A stretch of DNA of 64,000 nucleotides from Litorimonas sp963972195 (lineage in GTDB: Bacteria; Pseudomonadota; Alphaproteobacteria; Caulobacterales; Maricaulaceae), in assembly GCA_963972195.1 (NCBI GenBank), contig CAXATH010000002.1, positions 372,001 through 436,000 of the forward strand, read 5' to 3'. A program made the translations under genes and the position numbers. The notes beneath the pieces are model-generated. The model searched no databases. It saw only the letters and a program-made list of their open reading frames with translations, and was not told the origin of the DNA. Shown piece after piece: positions 36,227 to 45,643 of the stretch (positions are counted from its first letter, which is position 1; every line of letters starts with the position of its first letter).

Positions 36227-37513
36227 CTAAACCCTCTCTATCAACATGGCACCGCCGAGGCCGCCGCCAATACATTCAGTGGCAATTCCGCGCTGTCCGC
36301 CCGTCCGGTGAAGCGCGTTGACCAAATGAAGAACGATGCGGTTTCCGCTGGTTCCGACCGGGTGGCCGAGGCTGATCGCCCCGCCGTCAATATTAAGCTG
36401 ATCTCTATTAATTTTGCCGAGAGGTTTTTTAAGACCAAGAACATCTTTGCAGAAGTCTTCGTCCTGCCAAGCGGCGAGGCAGGCCAGAACCTGGGCCGCA
36501 AAGGCCTCGTTGATTTCCCACAAATCGATATCTTTTAGGCCCAGCTTGTGTTTTTGGAGGAGCGGAGTTGAACTCATGACAGGGCCAAGTCCCATGATCT
36601 TAGGATCAAGCCCGGCCCAGTTTGAATCCGTTAATTTGGCTCTGGGTTTTAAATTATGTTTTTTGACGGCGTCTTCGGAGGCAAGAATAACCCAGCTTGC
36701 GCCGTCCGTGATTTGTGAACTGTTACCGGGGGTAACTTTGCCATAAGGTTTTTCAAAGACAGGTTTGAGCTTCGCCAATTTCTCCGTGCTGGAGTCAGGT
36801 CTGACCCCGTCATCGGTTTCAAATACATCGCCATTGGGTGAAAAGGCGGGAAGTACTTCCTCGTCAAGATAACCTTCGTCCTGAGCCTTTGCGAGACGAA
36901 GCTGGCTTTGAACGGCGTATTCATCCGCTTGCTCGCGTGAAATGTTAAAGAGATGAGCCAGAACTTCGGCCGTTTGTCCCATGTTCAAAGACGTAATTGG
37001 GTCGGTCAATCCGCGCTCCAACCCGATAACGGGCTTGAACATGGACGGTCTTAGTTTTGTAAAGAGCTTGAGCCGTTCGCCTAAGGATTTTGCCCCGGCC
37101 AAAGCCCCAAACCATTCGACCGCCTCACGACGATAAACCAATGGAGCATGGCTGAGCGCTTCGGCCCCGCCGGCCAGAATCATATCCGAGCCGCCGTCGC
37201 GAATATATCGATAGGCGGTATCAATGGATTGCATGCCTGAGCCGCAATTTATCTGAACTGTAAAAGCGACTATTTCAGATCCCATACCCAGTCGAAGCGC
37301 GGCGACGCGGGCCGGATTCATCTCATCCGCCACAACATTCACGCAGCCAAGTATGACCTGATCAAAATCTGTCGGCGAAAATGACTGCCTGAGGAGCAGC
37401 GGACGACCACATTGGACAGCCAAATCAACAGGCGTAAAAGGTCCGGGCCCTCCGCGGGCTTTTAAAAACGGCGTACGGGCACCATCTACTATATATACGT
37501 CTCTACCTATCAT
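36227..37513 (-). CDS. Acetyl-CoA C-acyltransferase (3-ketoacyl-CoA thiolase, FadI-like)
   Basis: Thiolytic cleavage of 3-ketoacyl-CoA. The 428-residue product has nucleophilic Cys90 in QINCGSGMQS, the NEAFAAQ block containing an active-site Asn/His region, the GGAISLGHPVGTSGNR block (catalytic His) and the C-terminal ECIGGGLGGAMLIE (second Cys). Start ATG 37513 overlaps the acyl-CoA dehydrogenase stop by 4 bp. The length fits FadI/FadA family thiolases acting on medium to long chains. Confidence 0.93.
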   Translation of the reverse strand: MIGRDVYIVDGARTPFLKARGGPGPFTPVDLAVQCGRPLLLRQSFSPTDFDQVILGCVNVVADEMNPARVAALRLGMGSEIVAFTVQINCGSGMQSIDTAYRYIRDGGSDMILAGGAEALSHAPLVYRREAVEWFGALAGAKSLGERLKLFTKLRPSMFKPVIGLERGLTDPITSLNMGQTAEVLAHLFNISREQADEYAVQSQLRLAKAQDEGYLDEEVLPAFSPNGDVFETDDGVRPDSSTEKLAKLKPVFEKPYGKVTPGNSSQITDGASWVILASEDAVKKHNLKPRAKLTDSNWAGLDPKIMGLGPVMSSTPLLQKHKLGLKDIDLWEINEAFAAQVLACLAAWQDEDFCKDVLGLKKPLGKINRDQLNIDGGAISLGHPVGTSGNRIVLHLVNALHRTGGQRGIATECIGGGLGGAMLIERV

Positions 37514-39804
37514 TCTGCGGCGCTCGCAATCCCGGGAGATGTGCGCTTCAGATAATCCCGAACCGCTTCTTCTGGCTCTCCCTCTTCCGGAGGACAGCCG
37601 TAACGCACGAAGTCGCCCGCGGCAAAATCATCGACTTCAATCACTTTTACTGCGGCGTCACGCGCGCGTTCCAAGAGGTCAAATTCGGACTTCGATATGA
37701 TAGACATTTCGAGGGCTTTTTTAGGGTCGGATATATCGGCTTCACGGAGTTTGGCTTCTGCAGGTGCAGCTTCAATGGTAAGGTCGAAAGCTTTCTCCAA
37801 TCTGCTAATGCCTTCGCTGCTGTGATGTTCGCAAAGATACATACCTTCGGAAAGTCTCTCGCGGGTCGGGTTTTTGGTGGTTACGAGTTTGGCGCAAGTC
37901 TGTTTTAGTTCGTCCGAAGGCGCGGTTTGGGATCGACCGAAAGGCAGGGTAATCGCCCGTAAGAAACCAGCCACTAATTTATTCGGGAAGTTTTGATAGA
38001 CTTCGTCAAGAGCTTTCTCGATAACAACAAAACCGGTTTGCATATTATATTCAACTAATGGGAGATCTTCGGCCTGACGCCCCTCATCTTCCCAGCGTTT
38101 TAATATGGCGGACAGCATATAAAGTTCGGAAAGAACGTCGCCTAATCGGGCTGACAGCATTTCCTTGAATTTTAGTTTTCCGCCTAAAATGAGAAGGGAC
38201 ATGTCAGAGGCAATCGCCAGAGCGGACGCATAACGACTCATAGCTTTATAATAGGGTTTTAATTCGGCATTATCCGGAGACGTCCCAGTGCCAAACCAGC
38301 TTCTGCCAATAGACCTGAAGACAGTTTTTGTGGAATGACCCACATGTTTCCAAAAAGACTTATCGAAGTCTTTGAGCGCCTGATCCTTATCTTCATTCTC
38401 TAAAGCCAGAATTTCATCCAGGAGGTGAGGGTGGCATCGTATCGCGCCCTGGCCGAAAATCATCAGGCTACGGGTCATGATATTGGCGCCTTCCACCGTA
38501 ATGGCGACTGGGACAGCCCTATAGAGATTACCTAGATAATTCAGAGGGCCGTCAATCACGGCCTTGCCGCCATGAATGTCCATGGCGTCGGTCACAGAGT
38601 CCCGAAGGGCCGTTGTCATATGATATTTCATAATCGCGGCAATTACGGATGGCTTGTGACCTTCATCAAGTGCAGCGCAGGTTAAATGCCGAGCCGCGTC
38701 TAACTTATAAGCTCGCGCGGCCAAAGCGGCGAGAGGCTCCTGGATGCCTTCAAATTTACTAATGGGCACGCCAAATTGCTCACGGATTCGTGCATACGCA
38801 CCTGACGTTCGTGCGGTCAGGGTTGTTCCGGCAGCGGAGAGGGCGGGAAGCGAAATACCGCGTCCGGCGGCAAGGGCGCTCATCAACATCGCCCAACCCT
38901 GACCCAGTCTTTCCTGACCCCCCAAAATGTTTTCAAAAGGAATGAATACGTCTTTTCCCCAATTAGGGCCATTTTGAAACATTTGGAATGCGGGGAGGTG
39001 ACGACGTCCAATTTCGACACCGGGTAAGTCCGTCGGCACGAGCGCCACTGAAATTCCGAGCTCTTCTTCATCGCCGATCAAATGATCCGGATCATAACAT
39101 TTGAAAGCAAGTCCGAGAACTGTCGCCACAGGCCCAAGTGTAATGTAGCGTTTGTGCCAGTTTAATCTGATCCCAAGAACTTCTTTGCCGTTGTATTCAC
39201 CTTTGCAGATAACACCTGTATCCACCATGGCCCCCGCATCGGATCCGGCTTCTCGGCTTGTGAGCCCAAAACAGGGGATTTCCCGACCATCCGCCAGACG
39301 TGGCAGCCAATAGTCCTTTTGTTCATCCGTCCCGAACTGCATCAAAAGCTCGCCGGGGCCGAGTGAGTTCGGCACCATAGTTGTCACGGCCGCAACGGTG
39401 GAACGGGTGGTAATCTTTTTGACGATTTCCGAATGGGCGAAGGCTGAAAATTCAAGACCTCCGTATTTCTTGGGAATAATCATTCCGAAAAGTCGATTGT
39501 CTCGCAGAAAATCCCAGACCTTTTGTTCCATATCGCCTGTTTCCCAGACGATTTTCCAATCATCAATCAGACCGCAAAGCTCATTGACCGGCCCGTCAAT
39601 GAAAGCCTGTTCTTCATCTGTGAGTTTAGGAATTGGCGTGGCTTGGAGTTTTGACCAATCAGGGTTGCCGGTAAAAATTTCTGCATCCCACCATGTATCC
39701 CCGGCATTAAGAGCATCCCGTTCCGTTTCTGATAAACGGGGCATGGCCTTTTGCGCCCAATTGAAAATAGGTTTTGTGATCGTATTCTGGCGAAATGTGC
39801 CCAC
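37510..39804 (-). CDS. Acyl-CoA dehydrogenase, FadE-like with DUF1974 C-terminal domain
   Basis: FAD-dependent first step of beta-oxidation. The 764-residue protein has the long FadE layout, with the acyl-CoA dehydrogenase core (FAHSEIVKKITTRSTVAAVTTMVPNSLGPGELLMQFGTDEQKDYWLPRLADGREIPCFGLTS described by its ends, about 126-187) and the C-terminal domain with GSRSDELKQT-like extension typical of FadE. The start is GTG at 39804, preceded by AGGAG. It is the first gene of the operon that continues with thiolase, FadJ-type protein and CoA hydrolase. Confidence 0.9.
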   Translation of the reverse strand: MGTFRQNTITKPIFNWAQKAMPRLSETERDALNAGDTWWDAEIFTGNPDWSKLQATPIPKLTDEEQAFIDGPVNELCGLIDDWKIVWETGDMEQKVWDFLRDNRLFGMIIPKKYGGLEFSAFAHSEIVKKITTRSTVAAVTTMVPNSLGPGELLMQFGTDEQKDYWLPRLADGREIPCFGLTSREAGSDAGAMVDTGVICKGEYNGKEVLGIRLNWHKRYITLGPVATVLGLAFKCYDPDHLIGDEEELGISVALVPTDLPGVEIGRRHLPAFQMFQNGPNWGKDVFIPFENILGGQERLGQGWAMLMSALAAGRGISLPALSAAGTTLTARTSGAYARIREQFGVPISKFEGIQEPLAALAARAYKLDAARHLTCAALDEGHKPSVIAAIMKYHMTTALRDSVTDAMDIHGGKAVIDGPLNYLGNLYRAVPVAITVEGANIMTRSLMIFGQGAIRCHPHLLDEILALENEDKDQALKDFDKSFWKHVGHSTKTVFRSIGRSWFGTGTSPDNAELKPYYKAMSRYASALAIASDMSLLILGGKLKFKEMLSARLGDVLSELYMLSAILKRWEDEGRQAEDLPLVEYNMQTGFVVIEKALDEVYQNFPNKLVAGFLRAITLPFGRSQTAPSDELKQTCAKLVTTKNPTRERLSEGMYLCEHHSSEGISRLEKAFDLTIEAAPAEAKLREADISDPKKALEMSIISKSEFDLLERARDAAVKVIEVDDFAAGDFVRYGCPPEEGEPEEAVRDYLKRTSPGIASAAE

Positions 39805-40180
39805 AATAAGCTCCTGTCAGGACTGAATCTTAGGAAATGTAATCAGCTGTCAGGGAGTGAACGCATTAAACTAGCATAAGTTTCTAATTCCTGTCGGAAA
39901 TGCTGCGGTGTCAAGAGGGCCAGTTATGGAAATAAGCGTCGATAATGTAACCAGAGGGCATCTAATCTGTTCGCCATGAACAAATGGTGGGATCACAAGG
40001 TGAAAAGGAAGTGGCTCCGCAAGCAGGACTCATAGAAATCACAATAGTCTATAGATAACAATTGCTTAGATGGGTGTCAAACAGTCTTTGGGGCACAGTT
40101 TGACCCCCGTTTTGGGGCACGATTTTACAATTCAAATCTTTGCTATAATGCGTTCATCAAGAGACGCGAGAATGCGTTCA
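39805..40180. other. Intergenic region with a possible insertion-sequence end and tandem repeat
   Basis: This 376-bp gap separates the fatty-acid operon from the copper-linked genes. At 40075-40125 GTCAAAC and AGTTTGAC alternate with two copies of TTGGGGCAC, resembling the multiple short repeats at IS21-family ends. A 24-bp unit occurs twice without mismatch at 40147-40194, overlapping the end of the acyltransferase gene. No transposase gene is present. Confidence 0.35.
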
Positions 40181-40194
40181 TCAAGAGACGCGAG
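40147..40194. repeat. Two perfect 24-bp tandem repeats at the end of the acyltransferase gene
   Basis: The unit begins AATGCGTTCATC and ends GACGCGAG; copies are at 40147-40170 and 40171-40194. The second copy contains the acyltransferase stop codon (40181-40183). It may be a slippage duplication or a scar of a mobile-element event. Confidence 0.9.
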
Positions 40195-41218
40195 ACTTCA
40201 ATCTGAGCGCAGGCTTCTCAATGACGTGCCACGACAATCCCGCGAAGAGAACAAACAGAGGCGTCGAAATTGCCATAACTTCAAAAGGTCCCAAGCCAGG
40301 AATCAAAAACAAGACGGTTTGGACGATTGGATAATGCCAAATGTATATGCCATATGAGTAATCTGGGAGTTTTAGTAGCGGCTTAAATTGGCGGCGCGAC
40401 AGCCCTAGCCTCAGCATAACTCCTGTGAGGAGCAACGTTGCCAAGAGCTCACCTAGAAAGCCCGCCCCGAAAACAGCGAATAAGACTGCGATAACAGCAA
40501 TACTCCACCAAGGCGGCCTACGGCCCGCTGGCCAATGCCAGAGCGTCATACCGAGTAAGAAACAAGTTGAGAGCCTAAACAATGGCACAATTGAAGCTGG
40601 CAAGTCCGAGACGTCAAACATAAGTGGAGCTAGAAAGTATATCCCAGCCACGCCTAGAAGCATTAGAACAGTCATCCAGAGGCGTTTCGCCAGTCCAACA
40701 AAGAATGCCAAAGCTGCAAGAACATATGCTGCTAGCTCATATCTGATAGTCCAAAGCGGGCCATTGAAGTCTTCTTCTAGGTTGCCTGCAAAAATGCCTC
40801 CGGGAGCACCTTCGGGATCGCCCATGAGCAAAACCCGCAAAGCATAAGACCAAGTCTCAAAGGATGTTAGATTTACGAGGCCGCCGGGTTTAGAAAAGAA
40901 AGGTGAGAAGATTAGAGTGAAGGCTACGATAATGACTATCAAGGCCGGATAAATTCTGAGAATCCGAGAAGCCGCATAAGACTTTAGATTGTTACGCGTT
41001 GCTAGGCTTTTCATAATGAGCAGACCGGAGAGAACGAAAAACCCGTTCACGGCCATATAGCCACCCGTCCATTGGTGAATTCGAAAAGGCTCATACCCTG
41101 TGGTCATTAGCCAAAAATGCCCAAGGGCAACAAAGCCAGCGAGAACCCAACGAATAGGCGTGAAATGATTACTGCCAAATAAGGGATCGTTTGGCGCCGA
41201 TGGAAGTGTTGAGACCAT
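40181..41218 (-). CDS. Acyltransferase family 3 membrane protein (OafA/YrhL-like)
   Basis: Integral membrane O-acyltransferase of 345 residues with about ten hydrophobic segments. Features are the early HFTPIRWVLAGFVALGHF block in which an Arg-x10-His pair is typical of acyltransferase_3, FFVLSGLLIMKS, ASRILRIYPALI and SYGIYIWHYPIVQ. Such enzymes O-acetylate cell-surface sugars or lipids. It starts 2 bp after the PepSY gene stop and so appears to be the last gene of the cus-linked operon, which gives no obvious copper role. Its stop codon lies within a tandem repeat. Confidence 0.85.
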   Translation of the reverse strand: MVSTLPSAPNDPLFGSNHFTPIRWVLAGFVALGHFWLMTTGYEPFRIHQWTGGYMAVNGFFVLSGLLIMKSLATRNNLKSYAASRILRIYPALIVIIVAFTLIFSPFFSKPGGLVNLTSFETWSYALRVLLMGDPEGAPGGIFAGNLEEDFNGPLWTIRYELAAYVLAALAFFVGLAKRLWMTVLMLLGVAGIYFLAPLMFDVSDLPASIVPLFRLSTCFLLGMTLWHWPAGRRPPWWSIAVIAVLFAVFGAGFLGELLATLLLTGVMLRLGLSRRQFKPLLKLPDYSYGIYIWHYPIVQTVLFLIPGLGPFEVMAISTPLFVLFAGLSWHVIEKPALRLKSRVS

Positions 41219-41220
41219 GA

Positions 41221-41952
41221 TCAGGCTCCTGACTTAGAGTTGCGGCGACGCTTTAAATCGCTGCGAATCCTGAGCGCGACGAGCGCAAAGCCCGTTAGAA
41301 AGAAAAATACTGCGAGGGATGCAACCGTTTTAATCCACCATGAATTAAAGTTCTCCCGGTTGCTCCAATCCATAATGTGCAAACCCCACATGAAATCAAA
41401 GGTTCTCCACAAGCCTGTTCTCACGGCTTTGACTTCGGCAGTGTTGGCATCGACGTAAAAACTGGCGGCATCCGGTTTCTTAAAATTAATCCGCCAAACA
41501 GGTCCCTCGCGGCCATATTCGCGGGGCGCTTTATCTTCGAAAAATATGGCCGAAGTTTCGGTGCTTCGTCCAGCATAATTACTCACTGCAATTTGCGTTG
41601 CGAGCGCTTCGTCTATTGGCTGCCATATAGCGCCGGATTTAGCGTCAAAGACTTGGGTTTGGTCTTCACTTGAAACGATGTAAACGGGCTGATCATTGAG
41701 TATTTTCAGCGTGAGGGATTGCGGACGAAGCATATGTTTAGAAACAACGTCTGCCGGACTAAGTACGTCCAAATTGGGCGAGATAATCTGTGGAGAGAGT
41801 CCTGCACGTAAATGCGTGCCTCGGACTTGATCAATTGGAAAAAGGGTCATGAATAATCCGGAGATGAGCCACAGCCCTAATTGCAGACCAATGCCAATGC
41901 CGAACCATAAATGAAGCTTGCGCAAATTTCGGTTTAATATCGCTTTATTCAT
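41221..41952 (-). CDS. PepSY-domain membrane protein
   Basis: Inner-membrane protein of 243 residues. A short N-terminal tail precedes a first hydrophobic helix (about 15-40, LHLWFGIGIGLQLGLWLISGLFMTLF), a periplasmic region with a PepSY-like alpha/beta stretch (about 75-185) and a second helix (about 205-230, TVASLAVFFFLTGFALVALRI) before a basic tail. PepSY_TM-type proteins often accompany metal-handling genes and redox functions, but no reaction is established here. It follows the CusF-like gene on the same strand after a 65-bp gap containing a hairpin. Confidence 0.75.
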   Translation of the reverse strand: MNKAILNRNLRKLHLWFGIGIGLQLGLWLISGLFMTLFPIDQVRGTHLRAGLSPQIISPNLDVLSPADVVSKHMLRPQSLTLKILNDQPVYIVSSEDQTQVFDAKSGAIWQPIDEALATQIAVSNYAGRSTETSAIFFEDKAPREYGREGPVWRINFKKPDAASFYVDANTAEVKAVRTGLWRTFDFMWGLHIMDWSNRENFNSWWIKTVASLAVFFFLTGFALVALRIRSDLKRRRNSKSGA

Positions 41953-41984
41953 TGAGCCCTCCCCAGACCTCTAAATTGGGCGGA

Positions 41985-42012
41985 TGCGCCTACGATATAA
42001 ATCGCAGGCGCA
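41985..42012 (-). terminator. Hairpin between the CusF-like and PepSY genes (attenuator candidate)
   Basis: Arms TGCGCCT-CGAT (41985-41996) and ATCG-AGGCGCA (42001-42012) pair with one A-C mismatch around a 4-base loop. No T-run follows on the minus strand, so it could lower rather than stop downstream expression, or stabilise the upstream mRNA. Confidence 0.4.
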
Positions 42013-42017
42013 CTCTA

Positions 42018-42452
42018 TCAGTGACCGCTATGGTCCATCTTTGCATCGAGGCAGTCTTCGCCATCTGTGTCTGTGTTACAAATCGCCGTAATACGGTAGC
42101 TTCCGTCAAGGCCCTTCTTGACCATGAAGTTGACGTTGTCGTCTTTGGCAAAACCGGAGAGATCAACCGCAGATGTGATACCAAATCCCATGGTCATCGC
42201 CCCCATGCCAACGCCTTCGATTTCCTGGTGGTTGATAGTCGCTTCTTTTCCATCGGGACTAACAGAGACAATGATACCTGTTGAGTGACCTTTGTCGCCC
42301 ATCGATTTCATTTGATTCATTTTACTATGGTCCATTGTGCTTTGGTCCGTTTTGGCATCGTCCATTTTACTGTGGTCCATCTCGCCGCCGCCGCACGCAG
42401 ACAGGCTTAATGCGGCCAAGGCCATAAGTGTGAGTTGGGTTAAATGTTTCAT
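42018..42452 (-). CDS. CusF-like copper-binding lipoprotein with Trp-to-Met change
   Basis: Periplasmic copper-carrier candidate of 144 residues. It has a lipoprotein signal (LSAC, Cys20) and a Met/His/Asp-rich linker with repeated MDHSKM (about 25-47). A CusF OB-fold follows (about 55-125), aligned by INHQEIEGVGMGAMTM to the copper site. His75, Met86 and Met88 match the ligands of CusF, but the position of the capping Trp44 of E. coli CusF is Met83 here. The start overlaps the cusA stop by 4 bp, so it is coupled to the pump. A later CusF paralogue in this island keeps the Trp. Confidence 0.8.
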   Translation of the reverse strand: MKHLTQLTLMALAALSLSACGGGEMDHSKMDDAKTDQSTMDHSKMNQMKSMGDKGHSTGIIVSVSPDGKEATINHQEIEGVGMGAMTMGFGITSAVDLSGFAKDDNVNFMVKKGLDGSYRITAICNTDTDGEDCLDAKMDHSGH

Positions 42453-45400
42453 GCGGTTTCTCCTTCAAGCGATGCATGTATTGGTTTTGGTGATTTTGGT
42501 AATTGGCGACCGACCCAGATGAAATAGATCGCCGGAATGACTATGAGGGTGAGAACGGTTGTAGAAATCATCCCGCCAAGCATGGGTAGAGCGATGCGCC
42601 GCATTACATCAGAGCCTAAGCCTTCTGTCAGAAAAATAGGGGCTAGACCTGCCATGACGGTCAGGACGGTCATAAGCTTGGGTCGAACACGCAAGGCTGC
42701 GCCTTGGCTTACGGCTTGGAACAGCTCTGTGCGGGTTTTTGGCTCATCCGTGCGCACTTGCTGGTCGATATAAAGCAGCATGACTACGGCGGTTTCAACA
42801 GCGATGCCGCCTAAAGCGATGAAGCCAACGGCAACGGCAACGGAGAGGTTATAGCCCGCCAGATAAACGGCCCATAAACCGCCAACGAGTCCGAATGGCA
42901 GAGACAGCATAATGATCAGTGTGCGGTCAAGACGGCCGAAATGGAGCATTAGCAGCAGAAAGATAAGACCGATAGCAGCGGGTATCGCAATTTTCAGGCG
43001 TTCATTGGCGCGCTGTAATTGCTCATATTGACCTGACCATTCCACGGCATAACCCGGCGGCAAGGTGACGGCATCCGCAACGATGTCTTTGGCCTCAGAC
43101 ACATAGCCCCCAAGGTCACGGCCCGCTATGTCAACAAAGACCCAGCCCGTAAGACGGGCGTTTTCAGACCGAATCATCGGCGGCCCTTCCGTATAGGCAA
43201 CGCTTGCGACTTCACGCAGCGGAATATGTGCGCCTGTCGGCGTTGGGATCAAAATGTTTCCAATATCGGCGTCCGTTTCGCGGAACGCGCGCTCATAGCG
43301 TAGCATGATATTATAGCGCTCGCGGCCCTGAACAGACTCGGCTAAAGCCATGCCTCCAAGCGCTGTTTGGACTACGCCCTGGAAAGCGCCCATGTCGATA
43401 TTGCGGCGCGCCAGTTCCAAGCGGTTAGGTGTAATCTCAAGATATTTACCGCCAAGAACACGGTCAGCGAAAGCAGACCGTGTTCCGGGGATGTCCGTCA
43501 CAACGCCTTCAATTTCGCGCGCAATGGCTTCAATTTGCGTGAGATCATCACCTGTCACCTTGATGCCAATGGGTGTGCGAATACCCGTTGAGACCATATC
43601 CATCCGAATTTTGATTGGATAACCCCAAGAGTTCACAAGTCCCGGCATCTGAAGACGGCTGTTTAAATCATCTACAATACCGTCCGCGGTCATGCCTGCG
43701 CGCCATTCAGATTTAGGTTTTAGTCTTATCCAGCTCTCAATCATGGTCAGCGGCGCGGGGTCTGTTGCCGTATCGGCGCGTCCCGCCTTACCAAAGACGG
43801 ACTCTACTTCGGGAACCGTTTTGATCACGCGGTTCGTTTGGCCGAGGATTTCGCGCATTTTAGTCGAGGATACCCCGGGCAATGTCGTCGGCATATACAA
43901 AAGTTCGCCTTCATATAAGGCAGGCATAAATTCAGTGCCTAGCTTTTGCGCCGGAACGATAACGCTGGCCGTAATGATCAGGGCGATAAGAACTGTCGCC
44001 CATTTTAACTTGAGCGCGGCCCAGATGATGGGTTTATAAATCCAGACAAAGAAACGGTTAAGCGGGTTAGCTGTCTCTGGGCGCATCTTGCCGCGTAAAA
44101 GCCAAATCATCAGCACAGGAATAAGCGTGACCGATAACAAAGCTCCAAAAGCCATTGCGTAAGTTTTGGTGAAGGCGAGCGGCGAGAACAGGCGGTAACT
44201 CTCTCCTGTCAAAGCGAAGACAGGCAGAAAGGAAACAACAATAATCAGCAGTGAGAAAAAGAGGCCGGGGCCAACTTCCTGCGCGGCTTCAATCAACACG
44301 CGTTTGCGCGTGGGCTCGTCAGGTTTTTCGCCCAAATCTGAGAGTTTTCTCACCCCGTTTTCAACCATGACAATCGACGCATCCACCATCGCGCCAATCG
44401 CAATCGCAATGCCCCCCAATGACATTATGTTGGCTGTCACCCCTTGGCTCGACATGATTATGAAAGCCCCTAACACACCTAGCGGCAAGGTGATCACCGC
44501 GACAAAGGCGGCCCTAAAATGAAGTAAGAAGAGAAATATGACGAGGGCGACAACAAGGCCTTCCTCAATCAACTTCTTCTTTAGATAGGACACGGCTCCC
44601 TCTATTAGCGGCGCGCGGTCATAGACTGTGACGATCTCAACGCCGTCCGGTAGGCCACGCTGTAATTGCGCGAGTTTGTCTTTGACACGGTCAATGACCT
44701 CTAAGGCGTTTTCGCCGTCGCGCATGACAACGATACCCGCCACGGTTTCGCCTTCGCCGTTGAGTTCGACGATGCCGCGCCGCAGGGCGGGACCTTCAAC
44801 GATGCGGGCCACATCCGATAATATCACAGGCGTCCCGTCTTTCGCCATCACCACGACTTGTTCTAGGTCGAGCGCTGTTTTCACATAGCCTGATGAGCGG
44901 ATGACATATTCAGTCTCGCCTTGCTCAAGCACGCGGCCACCCACCTCGCTACTGGCCGCGCGTATAGAGCTGGCAAGCTTTGCGATTGAAACGTCATAAG
45001 ATTCGAGTTTGTTTGGATCGATGAGGACTTGATATTCGCGCTCAAACCCGCCGACGGAAGCCACTTCTGAGACGCCTTCCACGCCGGAGAGTTCTAGCTT
45101 TAAGAACCAGTCTTGAAGGGAACGTAACTCTGCCAAATCTGTCTGCCCCGTTTTGTCAACCAGAGCATATTGGTAGATCCAGCCCACCCCCGTGGCATCA
45201 GGCCCAATTTGCGGGCTGGCATTTTCAGGGAGGTTTGACCCTAGGCGGGAGAGTGCTTCAACAACGCGCGAGCGCGCCCAATAGGGATCGACACTGTCTT
45301 CAAAGATGACATATACAAAGCTAGTGCCAAACATGGACGAGCCGCGCACATCTTTCGTTTTCGGTAATCCCAACAGGTTCGTTGAAAGCGGATAGGTCAC

Positions 45401-45643
45401 CAAATCTTCGACAATTTGCGGTGACTGTCCCGGAAATTCCGTTCGGATGATGACCTGTGTATCGGTCAGGTCGGGAACCGCGTCGAGTGGCATGTCTTTG
45501 AACGACAACCAGCCTCCGACGGCAAGTGCTATAGCCAGGACAATGATTATAAGCTGATTGGTAACAGACCATGCGATCAGCTTCGCAATGGCTGATTTTG
45601 ACGGATCTTTGCCCGCTAAATTGTCGGTATTATGCTCACTCAT
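42449..45643 (-). CDS. cusA: Heavy-metal RND efflux permease (CusA/CzcA family)
   Basis: Inner-membrane proton-driven pump that takes Cu(I)/Ag(I) from periplasm and adaptor to the outer-membrane channel. The 1064-residue HME-type protein begins with a short cytosolic tail and TM1 (IIIVLAIALAVGGWLSF). Its periplasmic loop has TDTQVIIRTEFPGQSPQIVEDLVTYPL. The TM region contains IAIGAMVDASIVMVEN (acidic proton-relay). Placement between a CusF-like and a CusB gene makes copper the likely cargo rather than Co/Zn/Cd. It overlaps both neighbours by 4 bp. Confidence 0.92.
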   Translation of the reverse strand: MSEHNTDNLAGKDPSKSAIAKLIAWSVTNQLIIIVLAIALAVGGWLSFKDMPLDAVPDLTDTQVIIRTEFPGQSPQIVEDLVTYPLSTNLLGLPKTKDVRGSSMFGTSFVYVIFEDSVDPYWARSRVVEALSRLGSNLPENASPQIGPDATGVGWIYQYALVDKTGQTDLAELRSLQDWFLKLELSGVEGVSEVASVGGFEREYQVLIDPNKLESYDVSIAKLASSIRAASSEVGGRVLEQGETEYVIRSSGYVKTALDLEQVVVMAKDGTPVILSDVARIVEGPALRRGIVELNGEGETVAGIVVMRDGENALEVIDRVKDKLAQLQRGLPDGVEIVTVYDRAPLIEGAVSYLKKKLIEEGLVVALVIFLFLLHFRAAFVAVITLPLGVLGAFIIMSSQGVTANIMSLGGIAIAIGAMVDASIVMVENGVRKLSDLGEKPDEPTRKRVLIEAAQEVGPGLFFSLLIIVVSFLPVFALTGESYRLFSPLAFTKTYAMAFGALLSVTLIPVLMIWLLRGKMRPETANPLNRFFVWIYKPIIWAALKLKWATVLIALIITASVIVPAQKLGTEFMPALYEGELLYMPTTLPGVSSTKMREILGQTNRVIKTVPEVESVFGKAGRADTATDPAPLTMIESWIRLKPKSEWRAGMTADGIVDDLNSRLQMPGLVNSWGYPIKIRMDMVSTGIRTPIGIKVTGDDLTQIEAIAREIEGVVTDIPGTRSAFADRVLGGKYLEITPNRLELARRNIDMGAFQGVVQTALGGMALAESVQGRERYNIMLRYERAFRETDADIGNILIPTPTGAHIPLREVASVAYTEGPPMIRSENARLTGWVFVDIAGRDLGGYVSEAKDIVADAVTLPPGYAVEWSGQYEQLQRANERLKIAIPAAIGLIFLLLMLHFGRLDRTLIIMLSLPFGLVGGLWAVYLAGYNLSVAVAVGFIALGGIAVETAVVMLLYIDQQVRTDEPKTRTELFQAVSQGAALRVRPKLMTVLTVMAGLAPIFLTEGLGSDVMRRIALPMLGGMISTTVLTLIVIPAIYFIWVGRQLPKSPKPIHASLEGETA

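Noticed and set aside
39976..40035. Short frame MNKWWDHKVKRKWLRKQDS
   Set aside because: Nineteen residues, no ribosome site and no recognised motif.
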